Shown: positions 35,144-45,131 of the stretch, piece after piece | Position numbering within the stretch: position 1 is the stretch's first letter | How the letters are laid out: the number at the start of each line of letters is the position of its first letter | Source of the DNA: an uncultured Clostridia bacterium | GTDB taxonomy: Bacteria; Bacillota; Clostridia; Peptostreptococcales; Anaerovoracaceae | Reading direction: 5' to 3' | Assembly: GCA_947302715.1 (NCBI GenBank) | Contig: CAMYVY010000008.1 | Span: 23,371-87,370, forward strand | DNA: 64,000 nt | The notes under the pieces: generated by a model | What the model saw: only the letters and a program-made list of their open reading frames with translations | Told to the model about the DNA's origin: nothing | Database searches by the model: none | Translations under genes and position numbers: made by a program

Positions 35144-35374
35144 CTATTCTACTGCTTCTACGCCCTTTAAATCCGGGCAATTCTGTGCTATGATCTGCTC
35201 AACTACGTGAGTCAGAGTCATTCTTGCTCCCGGACAACCTGCGCAATGTCCCTGAAGTCTTACCTGAACTACATCGTCAACTACATCAACAAGTTCGATG
35301 TCTCCACCATCTCTCTGAAGTATCGGTCTAATCTGTTCCAATGCTTCGTTTACTGCTGCATTTTCAACTGCCAT
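35144..35374 (-). CDS. NifU C-terminal domain iron-sulfur scaffold protein
   Basis: A 76-residue protein made up only of the NifU C-terminal domain. The cluster-binding pair is HCAGCPGARMTL near 49-60 (CxxC), preceded by LQRDGGDIELVDV. Such proteins carry or transfer [Fe-S] clusters. It is the first gene of the pepV-tsaEB-rimI-tsaD-ABC-F series and lies divergent from the NiaR gene. Confidence 0.95.
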   Translation of the reverse strand: MAVENAAVNEALEQIRPILQRDGGDIELVDVVDDVVQVRLQGHCAGCPGARMTLTHVVEQIIAQNCPDLKGVEAVE

Positions 35375-35551
35375 TTTAAATACCTTCTTTCTTTATAGAA
35401 TATTTCTTATACATACAATCAAAACTGACTGAATCGTAACATTTTCGTATCATTAAGAAGTATAGAATATCCTTAATACTTTTTCCACATAAAAGTATAC
35501 TACAAACACTTGATTTTTCATAGAACACATTTTATTATGTAATATATAGAT

Positions 35552-35595
35552 GTGTCTTGACACTATTGAAATTGGGGTTCAAGATGCATTATAAT
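35552..35595 (+). promoter_or_regulatory. niaR promoter with candidate operator
   Basis: The dyad GTGTC-TT-GACAC (35552-35563) lies just before TTGAAA (35566-35571) and TATAAT (35590-35595), 18 bp apart. NiaR proteins bind TGTC/GACA-type dyads, so autoregulation by niacin is plausible. A run of eight C (35631-35638) lies in the leader. Other parts of 35375-35691 hold only AT-rich promoter-like sequence for the divergent NifU-like gene. Confidence 0.62.
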
Positions 35596-35691
35596 ATTAT
35601 ATATCTTTAGGAATACGGTGGGTCGCAATACCCCCCCCGATTTTGCTATTTATAACGACTTTAGTTCTTTGGGGAAAGAAAGGAATTATAT

Positions 35692-36207
35692 ATGACAGCA
35701 GCTGAAAGAAGAAACGCTATACTTAGCGCGCTGGTTACTGCCGGGTCACCACTAACCGCATCGTCACTTGCGTCCATGTTTGACGTAAGTAGACAGATTA
35801 TAGTTGGCGACATATCAATCTTACGTGCATCAGGACATTATATAGAGGCCACTTCGAGAGGCTATATCATGGGTGACGACAGAGCCACATTCCCGTTTGT
35901 CGGTACCATCGTGTGCAAGCATGACACCACAGGAGTTGCAAATGAGCTAAATGCCATTGTTGATTGCGGTGCTACATGCATCGATGTAACGATTGACCAC
36001 GCTGTATACGGCGAGCTTACGGGTAAGCTCGATATCAGCACTAAATTCGATGTAAGGCTCTTTGCCGAAAGAATGTCCGGCGAAGACAGGCCGCTTAGTA
36101 CCCTTTCCGGTGGACTCCACATGCACAAAATCGGCTGTCAGAACGCCGAAATGTTCGAGAAGGTATGTGAGTCCCTCCGCCAAATCGGAGTGCTCGTAGA
36201 AGACTAG
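35692..36207 (+). CDS. niaR: Niacin-responsive transcription repressor NiaR (3H domain)
   Basis: A 171-residue repressor. Residues 5-60 form an HTH_11 winged helix (SSLASMFDVSRQIIVGDI), and residues 75-170 the 3H domain, named for its conserved histidines; H124-region (DHAVYGELTG) and LHMHKIG near 150 carry such histidines. NiaR represses NAD synthesis or niacin uptake genes when niacin is present. AAAGGAA lies before the ATG. No niacin transporter or nad gene lies within the window. Confidence 0.92.
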   Translation: MTAAERRNAILSALVTAGSPLTASSLASMFDVSRQIIVGDISILRASGHYIEATSRGYIMGDDRATFPFVGTIVCKHDTTGVANELNAIVDCGATCIDVTIDHAVYGELTGKLDISTKFDVRLFAERMSGEDRPLSTLSGGLHMHKIGCQNAEMFEKVCESLRQIGVLVED

Positions 36208-36240
36208 TAACAGCTTAAACTCATATAGCAAAAACAGCAC

Positions 36241-36270
36241 GCAGGGAGGGTATAGCCCCTCCCTGTTTTT
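36241..36270 (+). terminator. Terminator of niaR
   Basis: Stem CAGGGAGGG/CCCTCCCTG with a six-base loop and TTTTT. Confidence 0.9.
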
Positions 36271-36295
36271 GTCCTCGAAATTTGCAATGATAGTC

Positions 36296-36331
36296 AAAAA
36301 AAAACTCCGCAGTAAGTTATAACTACGGAGT
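36296..36331 (-). terminator. Terminator of the CWB2 protein gene
   Basis: Minus-strand stem ACTCCGTAGT/ACTGCGGAGT (one mismatch) followed by a long T run. Confidence 0.85.
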
Positions 36332-36361
36332 CATTTAATCATATATCATCGATTAGACAAA

Positions 36362-38215
36362 CTACTTTAAGCTATTTATCAAAGCCTGGAGTGTAGTATA
36401 GCCTACTGCCCATTCACCACCAAAGATATAACCTTTTTCGATTGTATCCTTGTAAGTACCTACAAATGCCGCATTATCAATTGCGGCGTCATCCGCAAGA
36501 ATCAAAACGGAATTGTTGTATCCGCAAAATGCTGCGCCTGCCAGGGCGTCCGGGAAGTTCTTGCTGGTGGCGATGCCGATATTATTTGCATCAAGGCCTG
36601 CGCTCTCGATTCCCCACCTTGCTATGGCCGCGCTGGTTTCGATGCCATTTCTTCCGGCCAGTCTCTCTAGTACACCTATTCCAGCATCAGCTAATTGCTT
36701 TTCGACATTTTCGCTCACCGCGCCTGTTCCACCGACGATGATTACTTCCTTTATTCCGAGTTTCCCAAGGGCATCCAGTACTTCCTTGCTTAGGGATTTT
36801 CCATTATCGGAAAGAAGAATCGGATAACCCTTTGAATATGCTACGGGAGCTGCAGACAGAGCGTCTTTGAAATCCTTGTTGGTTGCAATAATTGCAATTC
36901 CATCATTCCAATTTCCGCTTCCGGCCAAGGCCAGTTCAGCGCTGGTTGCAGAGCTGCTGGCACCTGCAATTCTCTGAGGTACTACCCCGGTAATTGACTC
37001 TATCTGAGCCAGAACGTAGTCGGAAACCGCCATCTCTCCACCGGCAACCAGTACGTTATCCGGCTTCAATAGATAAAGTATGTCGCCTGCCTCATCAGAA
37101 AGGTTCTTTCCATCGGTCAAGACTATCGGCGCTCCGCTTGTTCCGGCAAGGCCTGCCGCAGAGAGAGCATCCTTAAATCCCTCGCCTGTTGCGACGATTA
37201 CAGTATTGCTTTCCGGCTCAGTCCAGCCATGCTCGATGATAGTGTACATGGTTTCGTAGCGATTGTCACCGCTTAGCCTACGCCAAACATCGCACAGTTC
37301 CGGGCACACATTGGGAATTTCAGGAGATCCGGTATCGTCCATAACAACAAGCTTATATGGTGCCTTCATGGCTCCGAAATAGAACACTCCCTCGTATTCT
37401 CCCGGTCCTTCTACAATATATTCAGGCCCTATATCAAAGGACGTCGTATACCCGAATGATTCTCCAAAGATATCACCCATACTCTCATTAAAATCATTAA
37501 GGCTGTCATCACAATCATCGCACCATTGATAGGTCTTTCCACCTGCAGTTATTTTAACTGCGCTGGGATTATGATTATATGCTTCTACATAGTCTTCGTC
37601 ACCGGGTTCCAATCCGAAGGTATCTCCGCTTCCCTGAAAAACAACTTTGTCTTCTACCTCAAGGGATGTAATGGGATTCTCGGTAATCTCGATTTCAAAT
37701 TCCGTCTCATATCCCATGAAATCAATTTTGGCGGTATGAACACCAACGCCCCATTGATTCTCATAAGATTGATCGCTCTCCCAGGTGAATCCACAATAGC
37801 CGTATCCGGATGCAACCAAATCAATGTTTTCTTTTTCAGCTATTTCACATGCCACATCGTAAGGGAAACCCTCATAGGTATTGCCGCTCTTGGTGGTTAC
37901 CTTAACCTTTGATGGCCAATCCGTGTAATAAATCCATGGATTTCCGACAGCTACCGTCTTTCCGAAGCCCCTGTAAAATGGCGTCGTAATGGGAAAGCTT
38001 GGAATCGGCCACTCCACACTCTGATGCCACATGGTACCCTGACCCTCTGCAAAAGTGAGATTTTCAACCTCTATCTCTGCTATGGGGCTGCCGTCATCAT
38101 CAGCAAAAGCCATTCCCGGAATCATCCCAGTCAGCAAAATAACAGCAAGAAATACCGACATTATCTTGCTAACGCTTCTTCCACCACTGTTTCTTTTAAA
38201 AATCATTTTTGTCAT
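36362..38215 (-). CDS. Secreted protein with three cell-wall-binding type 2 repeats
   Basis: A 617-residue exported protein. The signal peptide (basic start, SVFLAVILLTGMIPGMAFA, cleavage near residue 40) is followed by about 260 residues without a recognised catalytic domain, containing two similar beta-rich units (FPYDVACEIAEKE and EIEITENPITSLEVED regions). Residues about 310-617 form three CWB2 repeats (RLSGDNRYETMYTIIE, QRIAGASSSATSAELA and ERLAGRNGIETSAAIA openings), which attach proteins non-covalently to the anionic wall polymer. The ATG at 38215 has GGAAAGGGA upstream. Role in the envelope is likely; specific function unknown. Confidence 0.9.
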   Translation of the reverse strand: MTKMIFKRNSGGRSVSKIMSVFLAVILLTGMIPGMAFADDDGSPIAEIEVENLTFAEGQGTMWHQSVEWPIPSFPITTPFYRGFGKTVAVGNPWIYYTDWPSKVKVTTKSGNTYEGFPYDVACEIAEKENIDLVASGYGYCGFTWESDQSYENQWGVGVHTAKIDFMGYETEFEIEITENPITSLEVEDKVVFQGSGDTFGLEPGDEDYVEAYNHNPSAVKITAGGKTYQWCDDCDDSLNDFNESMGDIFGESFGYTTSFDIGPEYIVEGPGEYEGVFYFGAMKAPYKLVVMDDTGSPEIPNVCPELCDVWRRLSGDNRYETMYTIIEHGWTEPESNTVIVATGEGFKDALSAAGLAGTSGAPIVLTDGKNLSDEAGDILYLLKPDNVLVAGGEMAVSDYVLAQIESITGVVPQRIAGASSSATSAELALAGSGNWNDGIAIIATNKDFKDALSAAPVAYSKGYPILLSDNGKSLSKEVLDALGKLGIKEVIIVGGTGAVSENVEKQLADAGIGVLERLAGRNGIETSAAIARWGIESAGLDANNIGIATSKNFPDALAGAAFCGYNNSVLILADDAAIDNAAFVGTYKDTIEKGYIFGGEWAVGYTTLQALINSLK

Positions 38216-38286
38216 TTTGAGTTTCCCTTTCCTGGTGCTCCATGCGGAAACCTCTCGTGACCCCCTACACACGCTTCTCTAAAAAC

Positions 38287-38412
38287 TTATAGGCTAAGCA
38301 TCCAGTATACGCAGCCTCTAACACCTGCAGCAGATCCACCTGCGGGGTTATATCCCCATGCTTCTCCCACATAAGCGTGTCCTGCAATATCAAGGTGGAG
38401 GCCATCCTTTAC
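38287..38412 (-). pseudogene. C-terminal remnant of an M17 leucyl aminopeptidase
   Basis: About 41 codons read LHLDIAGHAYVGEAWGYNPA then AGVRGCVYWMLSL and a stop at 38287-38289. They align without gaps to the last 41 residues of the intact aminopeptidase at 60721 (LHLDIAGPAFGSDAWGYNPA, AGVRGCIYWMLNR). A TAG lies directly upstream in the same frame and no start is seen, so this is a gene fragment between the ribosomal cluster and the CWB2 gene. Confidence 0.85.
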
Positions 38413-38466
38413 CTACGGAAAGAATACCATTTTTTTGTATATGCGTCAAACCTCTTTTATCAAATA

Positions 38467-38491
38467 CAAAAGGGACGGCATATGCCATCCC
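38467..38491 (-). terminator. Terminator of the ribosomal protein cluster
   Basis: Stem GGGATGGC/GCCGTCCC (one G-U pair) followed by TTTTG on the minus strand, 15 bp after rplQ. Confidence 0.8.
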
Positions 38492-38506
38492 TGCGTGCTG
38501 TTCTTG

Positions 38507-38860
38507 CTATACAAGCTCCAAGAATACTACTTCGGCTGCGTCTCCACGACGGGGACCAAGCTTCAGGATTCTGGTATATCCACCCTGTCTATCGGAATAC
38601 TTCGGAGCGATTTCGTCGAAGAGCTTTGATACAACAGACTCATCGAAGATATATTCCATAGCCTGTCTTCTGTTCTTCACGTTTGTCTCATCCGTAGTGT
38701 TCTTTGCCAAGGTGATGAGCTTCTCAGCTTGTCTTCTGGCTTCCTTAGCTCTCATCTCAGTTGTCTGGATTCTACCTTCACGGAGAAGGTCAGTTACAAG
38801 ATTTCTGAGCATTGACTTTCTGTGAGCTGTAGGCCTGCCAAGTTTTCTATATCCCGGCAT
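38507..38860 (-). CDS. rplQ: 50S ribosomal protein L17
   Basis: A 117-residue large-subunit protein, the last gene of the alpha operon. [20 protein letters not shown] is the universal start, and [20 protein letters not shown] follows. It ends [17 protein letters not shown]. It lies at the polypeptide exit side of the ribosome. The stop is close to the operon terminator. Confidence 0.98.
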   Translation of the reverse strand: MPGYRKLGRPTAHRKSMLRNLVTDLLREGRIQTTEMRAKEARRQAEKLITLAKNTTDETNVKNRRQAMEYIFDESVVSKLFDEIAPKYSDRQGGYTRILKLGPRRGDAAEVVFLELV

Positions 38861-38877
38861 ATCCGTTTCCTCCTATA

Positions 38878-39822
38878 CTATTCTTCGCTGGGTCTAAGTC
38901 CAAGTCCCAACTCTGCTAATTTCTTCTTAACCTCATCGAGAGATTTCTTGCCGAGGTTTCTGACCTTCATCATCTCTTCTTCGGAGTGCTCGGTCAATTC
39001 CTCAACAGTATTAATGTTTGCCCTCTTGAGGCAGTTGAAAGAGCGTACAGAGAGTTCCAGCTCGTCGATGGTCATCTCTAATGCCTTTTCTTTTTGGTTG
39101 CCTTCTTTTTCAACAAGAATCTCCATTTCGCTGGCTGCATCGTCCAGAATGATGAACTGATTCAGATGCTCCTGCATGATCTTTGCTCCGATGGATACAC
39201 CCTCTTCAGGGGAGATTGAACCGTCGGTCCAGATTTCCAGTGTGAGCTTGTTGAAGTCCGTAACCTGTCCTACACGAGTGTCTTCCACTGTGTAGTTGAC
39301 TTTTCTAACAGGTGTGAAGATTGAATCCACAGGGATTACTGAAATCGGTGTGTTTTCGGTCTTGTTCTGATCTGCAGGAACGTAACCTCTGCCCTTTCCG
39401 ATATTAATCTCCATTACCAGTGTTGCGTTATCTTCCAGCGTTGCAATATGGAGGTCAGGATTGAATATCTCCAGGTCGGAATCGCCTATGATATCCGCAG
39501 CTGTAACTTCCTTCGGACCTATAGCGTTGATGATAACTCTCTTGGTTTCATCACCGTTAAGTCTGATTGCAAGCTTCTTAAGATTCAGTATAATCTCAGT
39601 TACGTCTTCCTTGACGCCTGGGATGGTTGAAAACTCGTGGAGAATACCGTCTATCTTTATGGATGTTACTGCTGCCCCCGGTAGTGAGCTCAGAAGTATT
39701 CTGCGAAGGCAGTTTCCAAGTGTGGTTCCGTAGCCCCTCTGAAGCGGTTCAACAACGAATTTTCCATAAGTACCGTCATCGCTGATTGTCTTAGTGATTG
39801 TCGGCTTTTCTATTTCTATCAT
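38878..39822 (-). CDS. rpoA: RNA polymerase alpha subunit
   Basis: A 314-residue subunit. The N-terminal dimerisation domain has [20 protein letters not shown] (residues 29-48), and the C-terminal domain (from about 245) contains [20 protein letters not shown], the helix that binds UP elements and activators. Between them lies a short flexible linker. It nucleates assembly of core polymerase. Gene order rpsD-rpoA-rplQ is standard for Firmicutes. Confidence 0.99.
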   Translation of the reverse strand: MIEIEKPTITKTISDDGTYGKFVVEPLQRGYGTTLGNCLRRILLSSLPGAAVTSIKIDGILHEFSTIPGVKEDVTEIILNLKKLAIRLNGDETKRVIINAIGPKEVTAADIIGDSDLEIFNPDLHIATLEDNATLVMEINIGKGRGYVPADQNKTENTPISVIPVDSIFTPVRKVNYTVEDTRVGQVTDFNKLTLEIWTDGSISPEEGVSIGAKIMQEHLNQFIILDDAASEMEILVEKEGNQKEKALEMTIDELELSVRSFNCLKRANINTVEELTEHSEEEMMKVRNLGKKSLDEVKKKLAELGLGLRPSEE

Positions 39823-39865
39823 TGAGAATCCTCCTTTCCCGTAATAGTTCCAATTTAGTTAGCTA

Positions 39866-40453
39866 TTACTTGGAGTACAACTCGACGATAAGACGTTCCT
39901 CGATAGGTGTATCGATTTGGTCTCTGGTCGGGTCCGCAAGGACTGTGCCCTCCAGTTTTTCTCTGTCCACGGAGAGCCATCCGGGAACGCCAACCTGCAT
40001 TTCCTTGATCTCCTTGAATTTTGGAGACTGCTGGCTCTTTGCCTTTACCTTTACTACATCGCCCGGTTTTACCTGGTAGGAAGGAATGTTTACTTTCTTT
40101 CCGTTTACGGTAAAGTGGCTGTGTACCACGAGCTGTCTTGCTTCACGACGAGTCATTGCAAAGCCCATTCTGTAAACTACGTTGTCAAGTCTCTCTTCGA
40201 GCATTACGAGAAGGTTTTCACCAGTGATTCCCTTCTTCTTTGCAGCCTTTTCAAAAGTATTTCTGAACTGCTTTTCCTGAACGCCGTAGATGAACTTTGC
40301 TCTCTGCTTCTCGCGAAGCTGGAGTCCGTAGTCACTCATCTTACGAAAACTCTGTTTTGGTTTTCTCTTTGATTCTTTGTATATACCCATATGGCTTGGG
40401 TCGATCTGAAGGGATCTGCATCTCTTCAGAATTGGATCTCTGTTTACTGCCAT
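39866..40453 (-). CDS. rpsD: 30S ribosomal protein S4
   Basis: A 195-residue primary 16S rRNA binder. It lacks the N-terminal zinc cysteines of many S4 proteins (start [18 protein letters not shown], one Cys only), a form seen in some Clostridia. The S4 RNA-binding domain near 90-150 contains [20 protein letters not shown]. In many bacteria S4 represses its own operon; whether it does so here is not visible. Confidence 0.97.
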   Translation of the reverse strand: MAVNRDPILKRCRSLQIDPSHMGIYKESKRKPKQSFRKMSDYGLQLREKQRAKFIYGVQEKQFRNTFEKAAKKKGITGENLLVMLEERLDNVVYRMGFAMTRREARQLVVHSHFTVNGKKVNIPSYQVKPGDVVKVKAKSQQSPKFKEIKEMQVGVPGWLSVDREKLEGTVLADPTRDQIDTPIEERLIVELYSK

Positions 40454-40474
40454 TTCTTAAGCTCCTCCCTTCAA

Positions 40475-40876
40475 TTACACTCTACGTCTCTTCGGCGGTC
40501 TGCAGCCGTTGTGAGGAATAGGTGTTATATCCTTGATCATGGTGATTTCAAGTCCTGCAGCCTGAAGGGCTCTGATAGCAGCTTCACGACCTGCTCCCGG
40601 TCCCTTTACATATACTTCTACAGTCTTTAAGCCATGCTCCATAGCTGCCTTTGTTGCCACCTCAGCGGCACTCTGTGCAGCAAAGGGAGTAGATTTTCTG
40701 GATCCTCTAAATCCCAGAGATCCTGCGCTGGACCATGAGAGCGCATTACCCTCCATGTCGGTGAGAGTTACCAAAGTATTGTTGAAGGTGGACTGGATAT
40801 GAGCCTGACCTTTCTCAATATTCTTGCGGTCTTTTCTCTTTCTTCTGACGTTAGTCTTTTTAACTTGCTTAGCCAT
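40475..40876 (-). CDS. rpsK: 30S ribosomal protein S11
   Basis: A 133-residue platform protein. [24 protein letters not shown] N-terminal region (here [20 protein letters not shown]) and the C-terminal [18 protein letters not shown] signature are complete. It contacts the 690 and 790 loops of 16S rRNA. It sits 16 bp after rpsM. Confidence 0.98.
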   Translation of the reverse strand: MAKQVKKTNVRRKRKDRKNIEKGQAHIQSTFNNTLVTLTDMEGNALSWSSAGSLGFRGSRKSTPFAAQSAAEVATKAAMEHGLKTVEVYVKGPGAGREAAIRALQAAGLEITMIKDITPIPHNGCRPPKRRRV

Positions 40877-40892
40877 TTATCCTACCTCCTTC

Positions 40893-41261
40893 CTACTTTT
40901 TCTTTCTTCCCACTGTACGCTTGGGTCCCTTACGGGTACGTGCATTGGTCTTTGTCTTCTGTCCTCTGACAGGAAGACCTCTTCTGTGTCTGATTCCGCG
41001 ATAGCTACCGATTTCCATGAGACGCTTGATGTTCATGGAAATATCTCTACGAAGGTCACCTTCTACGTGATATTCGGTATCGATAATCTTTCTGATACGT
41101 CCTGCTTCTTCCTCTGTGAGGTCCTTAACCCTTGTGTTTGGGTCGATTCCGGCCTTCTCGAGGATGATTGCTGCGGTTGGTCTTCCAATACCATAGATGT
41201 AGGTAAGACCAATCTCAACTCTTTTTTCTCTTGGTAAGTCTACACCGGCTATACGAGCCAT
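40893..41261 (-). CDS. rpsM: 30S ribosomal protein S13
   Basis: A 122-residue head protein. [20 protein letters not shown] is the N-terminal signature, and [20 protein letters not shown] the C-terminal one; the basic tail contacts P-site tRNA. A 138-bp gap separates it from rpmJ upstream; nothing obvious lies there apart from AT-rich sequence that could hold a secondary promoter. Confidence 0.98.
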   Translation of the reverse strand: MARIAGVDLPREKRVEIGLTYIYGIGRPTAAIILEKAGIDPNTRVKDLTEEEAGRIRKIIDTEYHVEGDLRRDISMNIKRLMEIGSYRGIRHRRGLPVRGQKTKTNARTRKGPKRTVGRKKK

Positions 41262-41399
41262 ATTTCCTCCTTCTCCTATCTTCCGTCACGCTCCGGGAGT
41301 GATATAGACAGGAACATTCATAAATGATAATCAACTAATTTTTGACGCGGATCACCCGGTTTCCCCGCATTAGTTCAACTAAACGATTTAATAATTTGA

Positions 41400-41531
<132 letters not shown>

Positions 41532-41534
41532 CTA

Positions 41535-41753
41535 TCACTTGTCGCGCCATACAATGCGACCCCTGGTCAGGTCATATGGAGAGAGCTCCACCTTGACCTT
41601 ATCTCCCGGAAGAATCCTGATGTAGTTCATTCTGATTTTTCCGGAGATGTGCGCCAGCACCTCGAATCCGTTCTCAAGCTGCACCTTAAACATTGCGTTT
41701 GGTTGCGCATCTACAACGGTTCCTATTGCTTCTATGGTGTCTTTTTTCGCCAT
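41535..41753 (-). CDS. infA: Translation initiation factor IF-1
   Basis: A 72-residue S1/OB-fold protein that blocks the A site during initiation. [20 protein letters not shown] and the C-terminal [16 protein letters not shown] are typical. It follows map by 12 bp. Confidence 0.98.
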   Translation of the reverse strand: MAKKDTIEAIGTVVDAQPNAMFKVQLENGFEVLAHISGKIRMNYIRILPGDKVKVELSPYDLTRGRIVWRDK

Positions 41754-41765
41754 ATATTCACCTCA

Positions 41766-42518
41766 TTATTCCACAAGCGTCAGTATTTCCGGTTCACCAT
41801 CCGTTATCGCTACGGTGTTCTCATAGTGACAGGATAGCTTGCCATCAGCGGTAACGGCCGTCCAATCGTTCATCAAGGTTTCCGTTTCAAAGGTTCCTTC
41901 CGCTATCATCGGCTCGATAGCAAGGGTCATCCCTTCTACAAGCCTTGGGCCTCTGCCCGGTCTTCCATAGTTTGGAACCTGCGGATCCTCGTGAAGCTCT
42001 CTTCCTACACCGTGGCCGGTGTAGTCACGAATTACTGAATATCCTTCGCTCTCGGCTTTTTGCTGTACTGCGTGTGAAATGTCCGAAAGTCTTTTGCCTA
42101 TCACGGCGTTTTCTATTCCGGCAAAGAAGCTTTCTCGACAAACTCTTATTATCTTTTCCGCTTCCTTACTGATTTTCCCCACCGGATAGGTTCTGGCAGC
42201 ATCGCTGGTATAACCCTTATATATGGCTCCCACGTCGACGCTTACTATGTCGCCTTCTTGCAAAATGCGACTGTGATCGGGAATGCCGTGGACTATTTCC
42301 TCATTGACAGACACACATACATTCCCCGGGAATCCGCCGTAATCCTTAAAGGTTGGAATCATTCCATGCCTTTCAATGTACTCACGGCAGAATTCATCAA
42401 TATCCATCGTGGATACTCCCGGTTTAATGTATTCTGTAAGATCGTTCAAGAGATGTCCCGTCATTGTGCACGGAACTCTCATAATATCTATCTCGTCCTT
42501 GGACTTGATAATTATCAT
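41766..42518 (-). CDS. map: Type I methionine aminopeptidase
   Basis: A 250-residue metalloenzyme removing the N-terminal Met. The five metal ligands are in SVDVGAIYKGYTSDAARTYP (two Asp), the HGVGRELHEDP region (His), AIEPMI (Glu) and the last Glu before NTVAITDGEPE. IIIKSKDEIDIMRVPC is the N-terminal start. It overlaps no gene but begins 2 bp after the adk stop, so the two are coupled. Confidence 0.97.
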   Translation of the reverse strand: MIIIKSKDEIDIMRVPCTMTGHLLNDLTEYIKPGVSTMDIDEFCREYIERHGMIPTFKDYGGFPGNVCVSVNEEIVHGIPDHSRILQEGDIVSVDVGAIYKGYTSDAARTYPVGKISKEAEKIIRVCRESFFAGIENAVIGKRLSDISHAVQQKAESEGYSVIRDYTGHGVGRELHEDPQVPNYGRPGRGPRLVEGMTLAIEPMIAEGTFETETLMNDWTAVTADGKLSCHYENTVAITDGEPEILTLVE

Positions 42519-42520
42519 GA

Positions 42521-43168
42521 TTAGTCACCTATTGCACCGGCGATGTCGTTAAATACCTTTTCAGGATCTCCCTCGCCGTCGATTTCTACTAAAATGCCTT
42601 GACCCTTATAATAGTCCACAAGCGGCATCGTCTGCTCAGCATATACGCTGAGTCTGTTTCTTGCCGTTTCCTCGGAGTCATCGTCTCTTTGGATTAACGT
42701 ATTTCCACAGTTGTCACAAATGCCCTCTTCCTTTGGAGGTATATTGATGACATGGAATGTGGCTCCGCAATTCTTGCAGATTCGTCTTCCGGTAAGCCTT
42801 GCGATAAGCGCCTCCTGTTCGACCTCCACATCTATTACATTATCCAATTTCTGACCATGTTCCTTCAGGAATTCATCCAATTTCTCTGCTTGATAAACTG
42901 TTCTCGGAAATCCATCAAGAAGGAATCCGTTTTTACAGTCGTCTTCAAGTAGCCTTGTAGTCGCAATTTCAATCGTCAAATCATCGGGAACAAGCTCGCC
43001 TTTGTTCATATATTCCTGAGCGCGCATTCCAAGTTCCGTCTGTCTTTTGATATTGTCCCTAAAGATGTCTCCTGTGGAGATGTGCGGAATATTGTATTTT
43101 TCTACTATCCGCGTTGCCTGAGTGCCTTTTCCCGCTCCGGGTGCACCCAATAGGATGGTTCTAAGCAT
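42521..43168 (-). CDS. adk: Adenylate kinase
   Basis: A 215-residue nucleotide kinase interconverting ATP, ADP and AMP. P-loop GAPGAGKGTQATRIVEKY near 8-25 and the LLDGFPRTVYQAEKL signature. The LID holds a zinc knuckle, CKNC and CDNC about 16 residues apart, which is the Gram-positive form. It sits between secY and map, as usual. Confidence 0.98.
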   Translation of the reverse strand: MLRTILLGAPGAGKGTQATRIVEKYNIPHISTGDIFRDNIKRQTELGMRAQEYMNKGELVPDDLTIEIATTRLLEDDCKNGFLLDGFPRTVYQAEKLDEFLKEHGQKLDNVIDVEVEQEALIARLTGRRICKNCGATFHVINIPPKEEGICDNCGNTLIQRDDDSEETARNRLSVYAEQTMPLVDYYKGQGILVEIDGEGDPEKVFNDIAGAIGD

Positions 43169-43198
43169 TTCTTTTCCTCCTAAATTCTCTATAACTCT

Positions 43199-44479
43199 TT
43201 AGAGGAATCCTCTGTAATTTCTCATTACCATCTGGTTCTCAAGCTGCTTCATGGTATCGATTGCTACACCAACGGCGATGAGAAGTGATGTTCCGCCGAA
43301 TCTGATATTCATTCCGGTGAACTGGCTGATCAGTGTAGGCATCGTTGCGATTACTGCAAGGAAGATTGCGCCTACGAGTGACAATCTGCTCATTGTCTTG
43401 GAGAGATAGTCTACAGTTGCACGACCCGGTCTTATTCCGGGAATAAATCCACCGTTTGATTTCAAATTCTGTCCTACTTCCACAGGGTTAAATGTTACAG
43501 CCGTGTAGAAATAGTTGAAGAATATAATAAGTATTATGTTGAGTACTGCATAAATCCATACTCCCGGATTTCCGTCCGGTGAGAGCCACTTGCTCACAAA
43601 CTGTGTGAATCCGGAGTCGGCTCTTAGGAAGTATGTGATTGTAAGTGGGAACTGAAGTATTGAAAGCGCAAAGATTACAGGAATAACACCTGCCTGGTTG
43701 ACCTTTAGCGGAATGTGTGTGGACTGTCCACCATACATTTTGCGTCCCACTACTCTTTTGGCATATTGTACCGGAATTCTTCTGGTTCCCTGCTGAATCA
43801 TGATTATTCCTACTACCACCAGGATAGCGAATAATATGAACAGGATTATGGCCAGGATGTTTATTGCTCCATCCTGATACTGTGCCCAAATTCTTCTGAT
43901 ATCCGTCGGCAGTCTGGATATGATACCGGCAAAGATCAAAAGTGAGATTCCGTTTCCAATACCATTTTCGTTTATCTGTTCACCCAGCCACATCAGGAAT
44001 GCCGTACCTGCGGTAAGAATCAGAATGATAACGATGAAGTTAAATGCACTCTGATCAGCTACCGCTCTTCTGAACAGACCTATCGTTAGACCTGTGGCCT
44101 GAATCAGAGCCAAGCCAACCGTCATGTAGCGAGTAATAGCTGCCATTTTTTTGCGGCCTTCTGTTCCTTCGCTTGCCAGTCTTTCAAAGTACGGGAATGC
44201 TACGGTTAATAGCTGTACTATGATGGAAGCTGTAACATAAGGCGTGATTGACAGTGCGAAAATTGTAAAGTTACTGAATGATCCGCCGGAGAACAAATCG
44301 AACAAGTCGAAGAGTCCACTTTCACCGGTAAAAATCGATGCCAAGGCTTCCCTGTTCATACCGGGAACCGGTATACAGGATCCGATGCGGAATACGACCA
44401 GCATCAGGATTGTGAAGATGATTTTACGGCGCATTTCAGGAACTTTGAGGGCCTGTCTGACCGTCTTTAGCATGTCCAT
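43199..44479 (-). CDS. secY: Preprotein translocase subunit SecY
   Basis: A 426-residue channel subunit with ten helices. RIGSCIPVPGMNREAL (first periplasmic segment), LNILAIILF and IIQQGTRRIPVQYAKRVVG (the cytoplasmic loop 4 that docks SecA and the ribosome) and the plug region are all present. The start overlaps the rplO stop by one base (TAATG). Confidence 0.98.
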   Translation of the reverse strand: MDMLKTVRQALKVPEMRRKIIFTILMLVVFRIGSCIPVPGMNREALASIFTGESGLFDLFDLFSGGSFSNFTIFALSITPYVTASIIVQLLTVAFPYFERLASEGTEGRKKMAAITRYMTVGLALIQATGLTIGLFRRAVADQSAFNFIVIILILTAGTAFLMWLGEQINENGIGNGISLLIFAGIISRLPTDIRRIWAQYQDGAINILAIILFILFAILVVVGIIMIQQGTRRIPVQYAKRVVGRKMYGGQSTHIPLKVNQAGVIPVIFALSILQFPLTITYFLRADSGFTQFVSKWLSPDGNPGVWIYAVLNIILIIFFNYFYTAVTFNPVEVGQNLKSNGGFIPGIRPGRATVDYLSKTMSRLSLVGAIFLAVIATMPTLISQFTGMNIRFGGTSLLIAVGVAIDTMKQLENQMVMRNYRGFL

Positions 44480-44919
44480 TAAATCACCTCTGCCTTTCCT
44501 CCGGCAGCACTTATTTTCTCGGCTGCAGTTTTAGTAAATTTCTGAGCCTTTACTGTAAGGGCTCTATCCAATTCGCCGTTTCCAAGAATCTTGATTCCGT
44601 CATTAATCTTGCTGATGATACCGGCTTCCTTGAGGAGTTCCGCTGTTACCTCGGTACCTGCATCAAATCTGTTCAAATCTCTGACATTTACGATTGAATA
44701 TTCTGTTGCCCACTTGTTGTTGAAGCCCCTCTTTGGAAGTCTTCTATAGAGTGGCATCTGTCCACCTTCGAATCCCAAACGGACGCCGCCGCCGGATCTG
44801 GACTTCTGACCGTTCATACCACGTCCGCCGGTTTTACCCTGGCCGGTGGCTGTACCTCTACCTCTTCTCTTGCGATTCTTTGTAGAACCTGCCGGAGCCT
44901 TTAATTCATGAAGTTTCAT
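44479..44919 (-). CDS. rplO: 50S ribosomal protein L15
   Basis: A 146-residue protein. [20 protein letters not shown] is the family start, and the Gly-rich [20 protein letters not shown] loop follows. The start ATG at 44919 is fixed by AGGAGGT seven bases upstream; a further ATG nine bases earlier overlaps that site. Late assembly protein of the 50S subunit. Confidence 0.98.
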   Translation of the reverse strand: MKLHELKAPAGSTKNRKRRGRGTATGQGKTGGRGMNGQKSRSGGGVRLGFEGGQMPLYRRLPKRGFNNKWATEYSIVNVRDLNRFDAGTEVTAELLKEAGIISKINDGIKILGNGELDRALTVKAQKFTKTAAEKISAAGGKAEVI

Positions 44920-44936
44920 TCCGTACACCTCCTATC

Positions 44937-45119
44937 CTACAGTTCTTCAACAGTGACGAGATGCTTTACCTTGGCAATGGCACCGCGCGTTGCAGGTGTA
45001 TCAGCCAATTCAACGGAATGATGCATCTTTCTAAGTCCCAGAGCCTCGACTACCTTTCTCTGCTTAGGATTGGAGCCGATGGTGCTCTTGGTCAATGTAA
45101 TTCTTACCTTACCTGCCAT
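44937..45119 (-). CDS. rpmD: 50S ribosomal protein L30
   Basis: A 60-residue two-stranded protein ([20 protein letters not shown]). Small size is normal for bacteria. It lies between rpsE and rplO in the spc order. Confidence 0.98.
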   Translation of the reverse strand: MAGKVRITLTKSTIGSNPKQRKVVEALGLRKMHHSVELADTPATRGAIAKVKHLVTVEEL

Positions 45120-45131
45120 CTTAACATCCTC

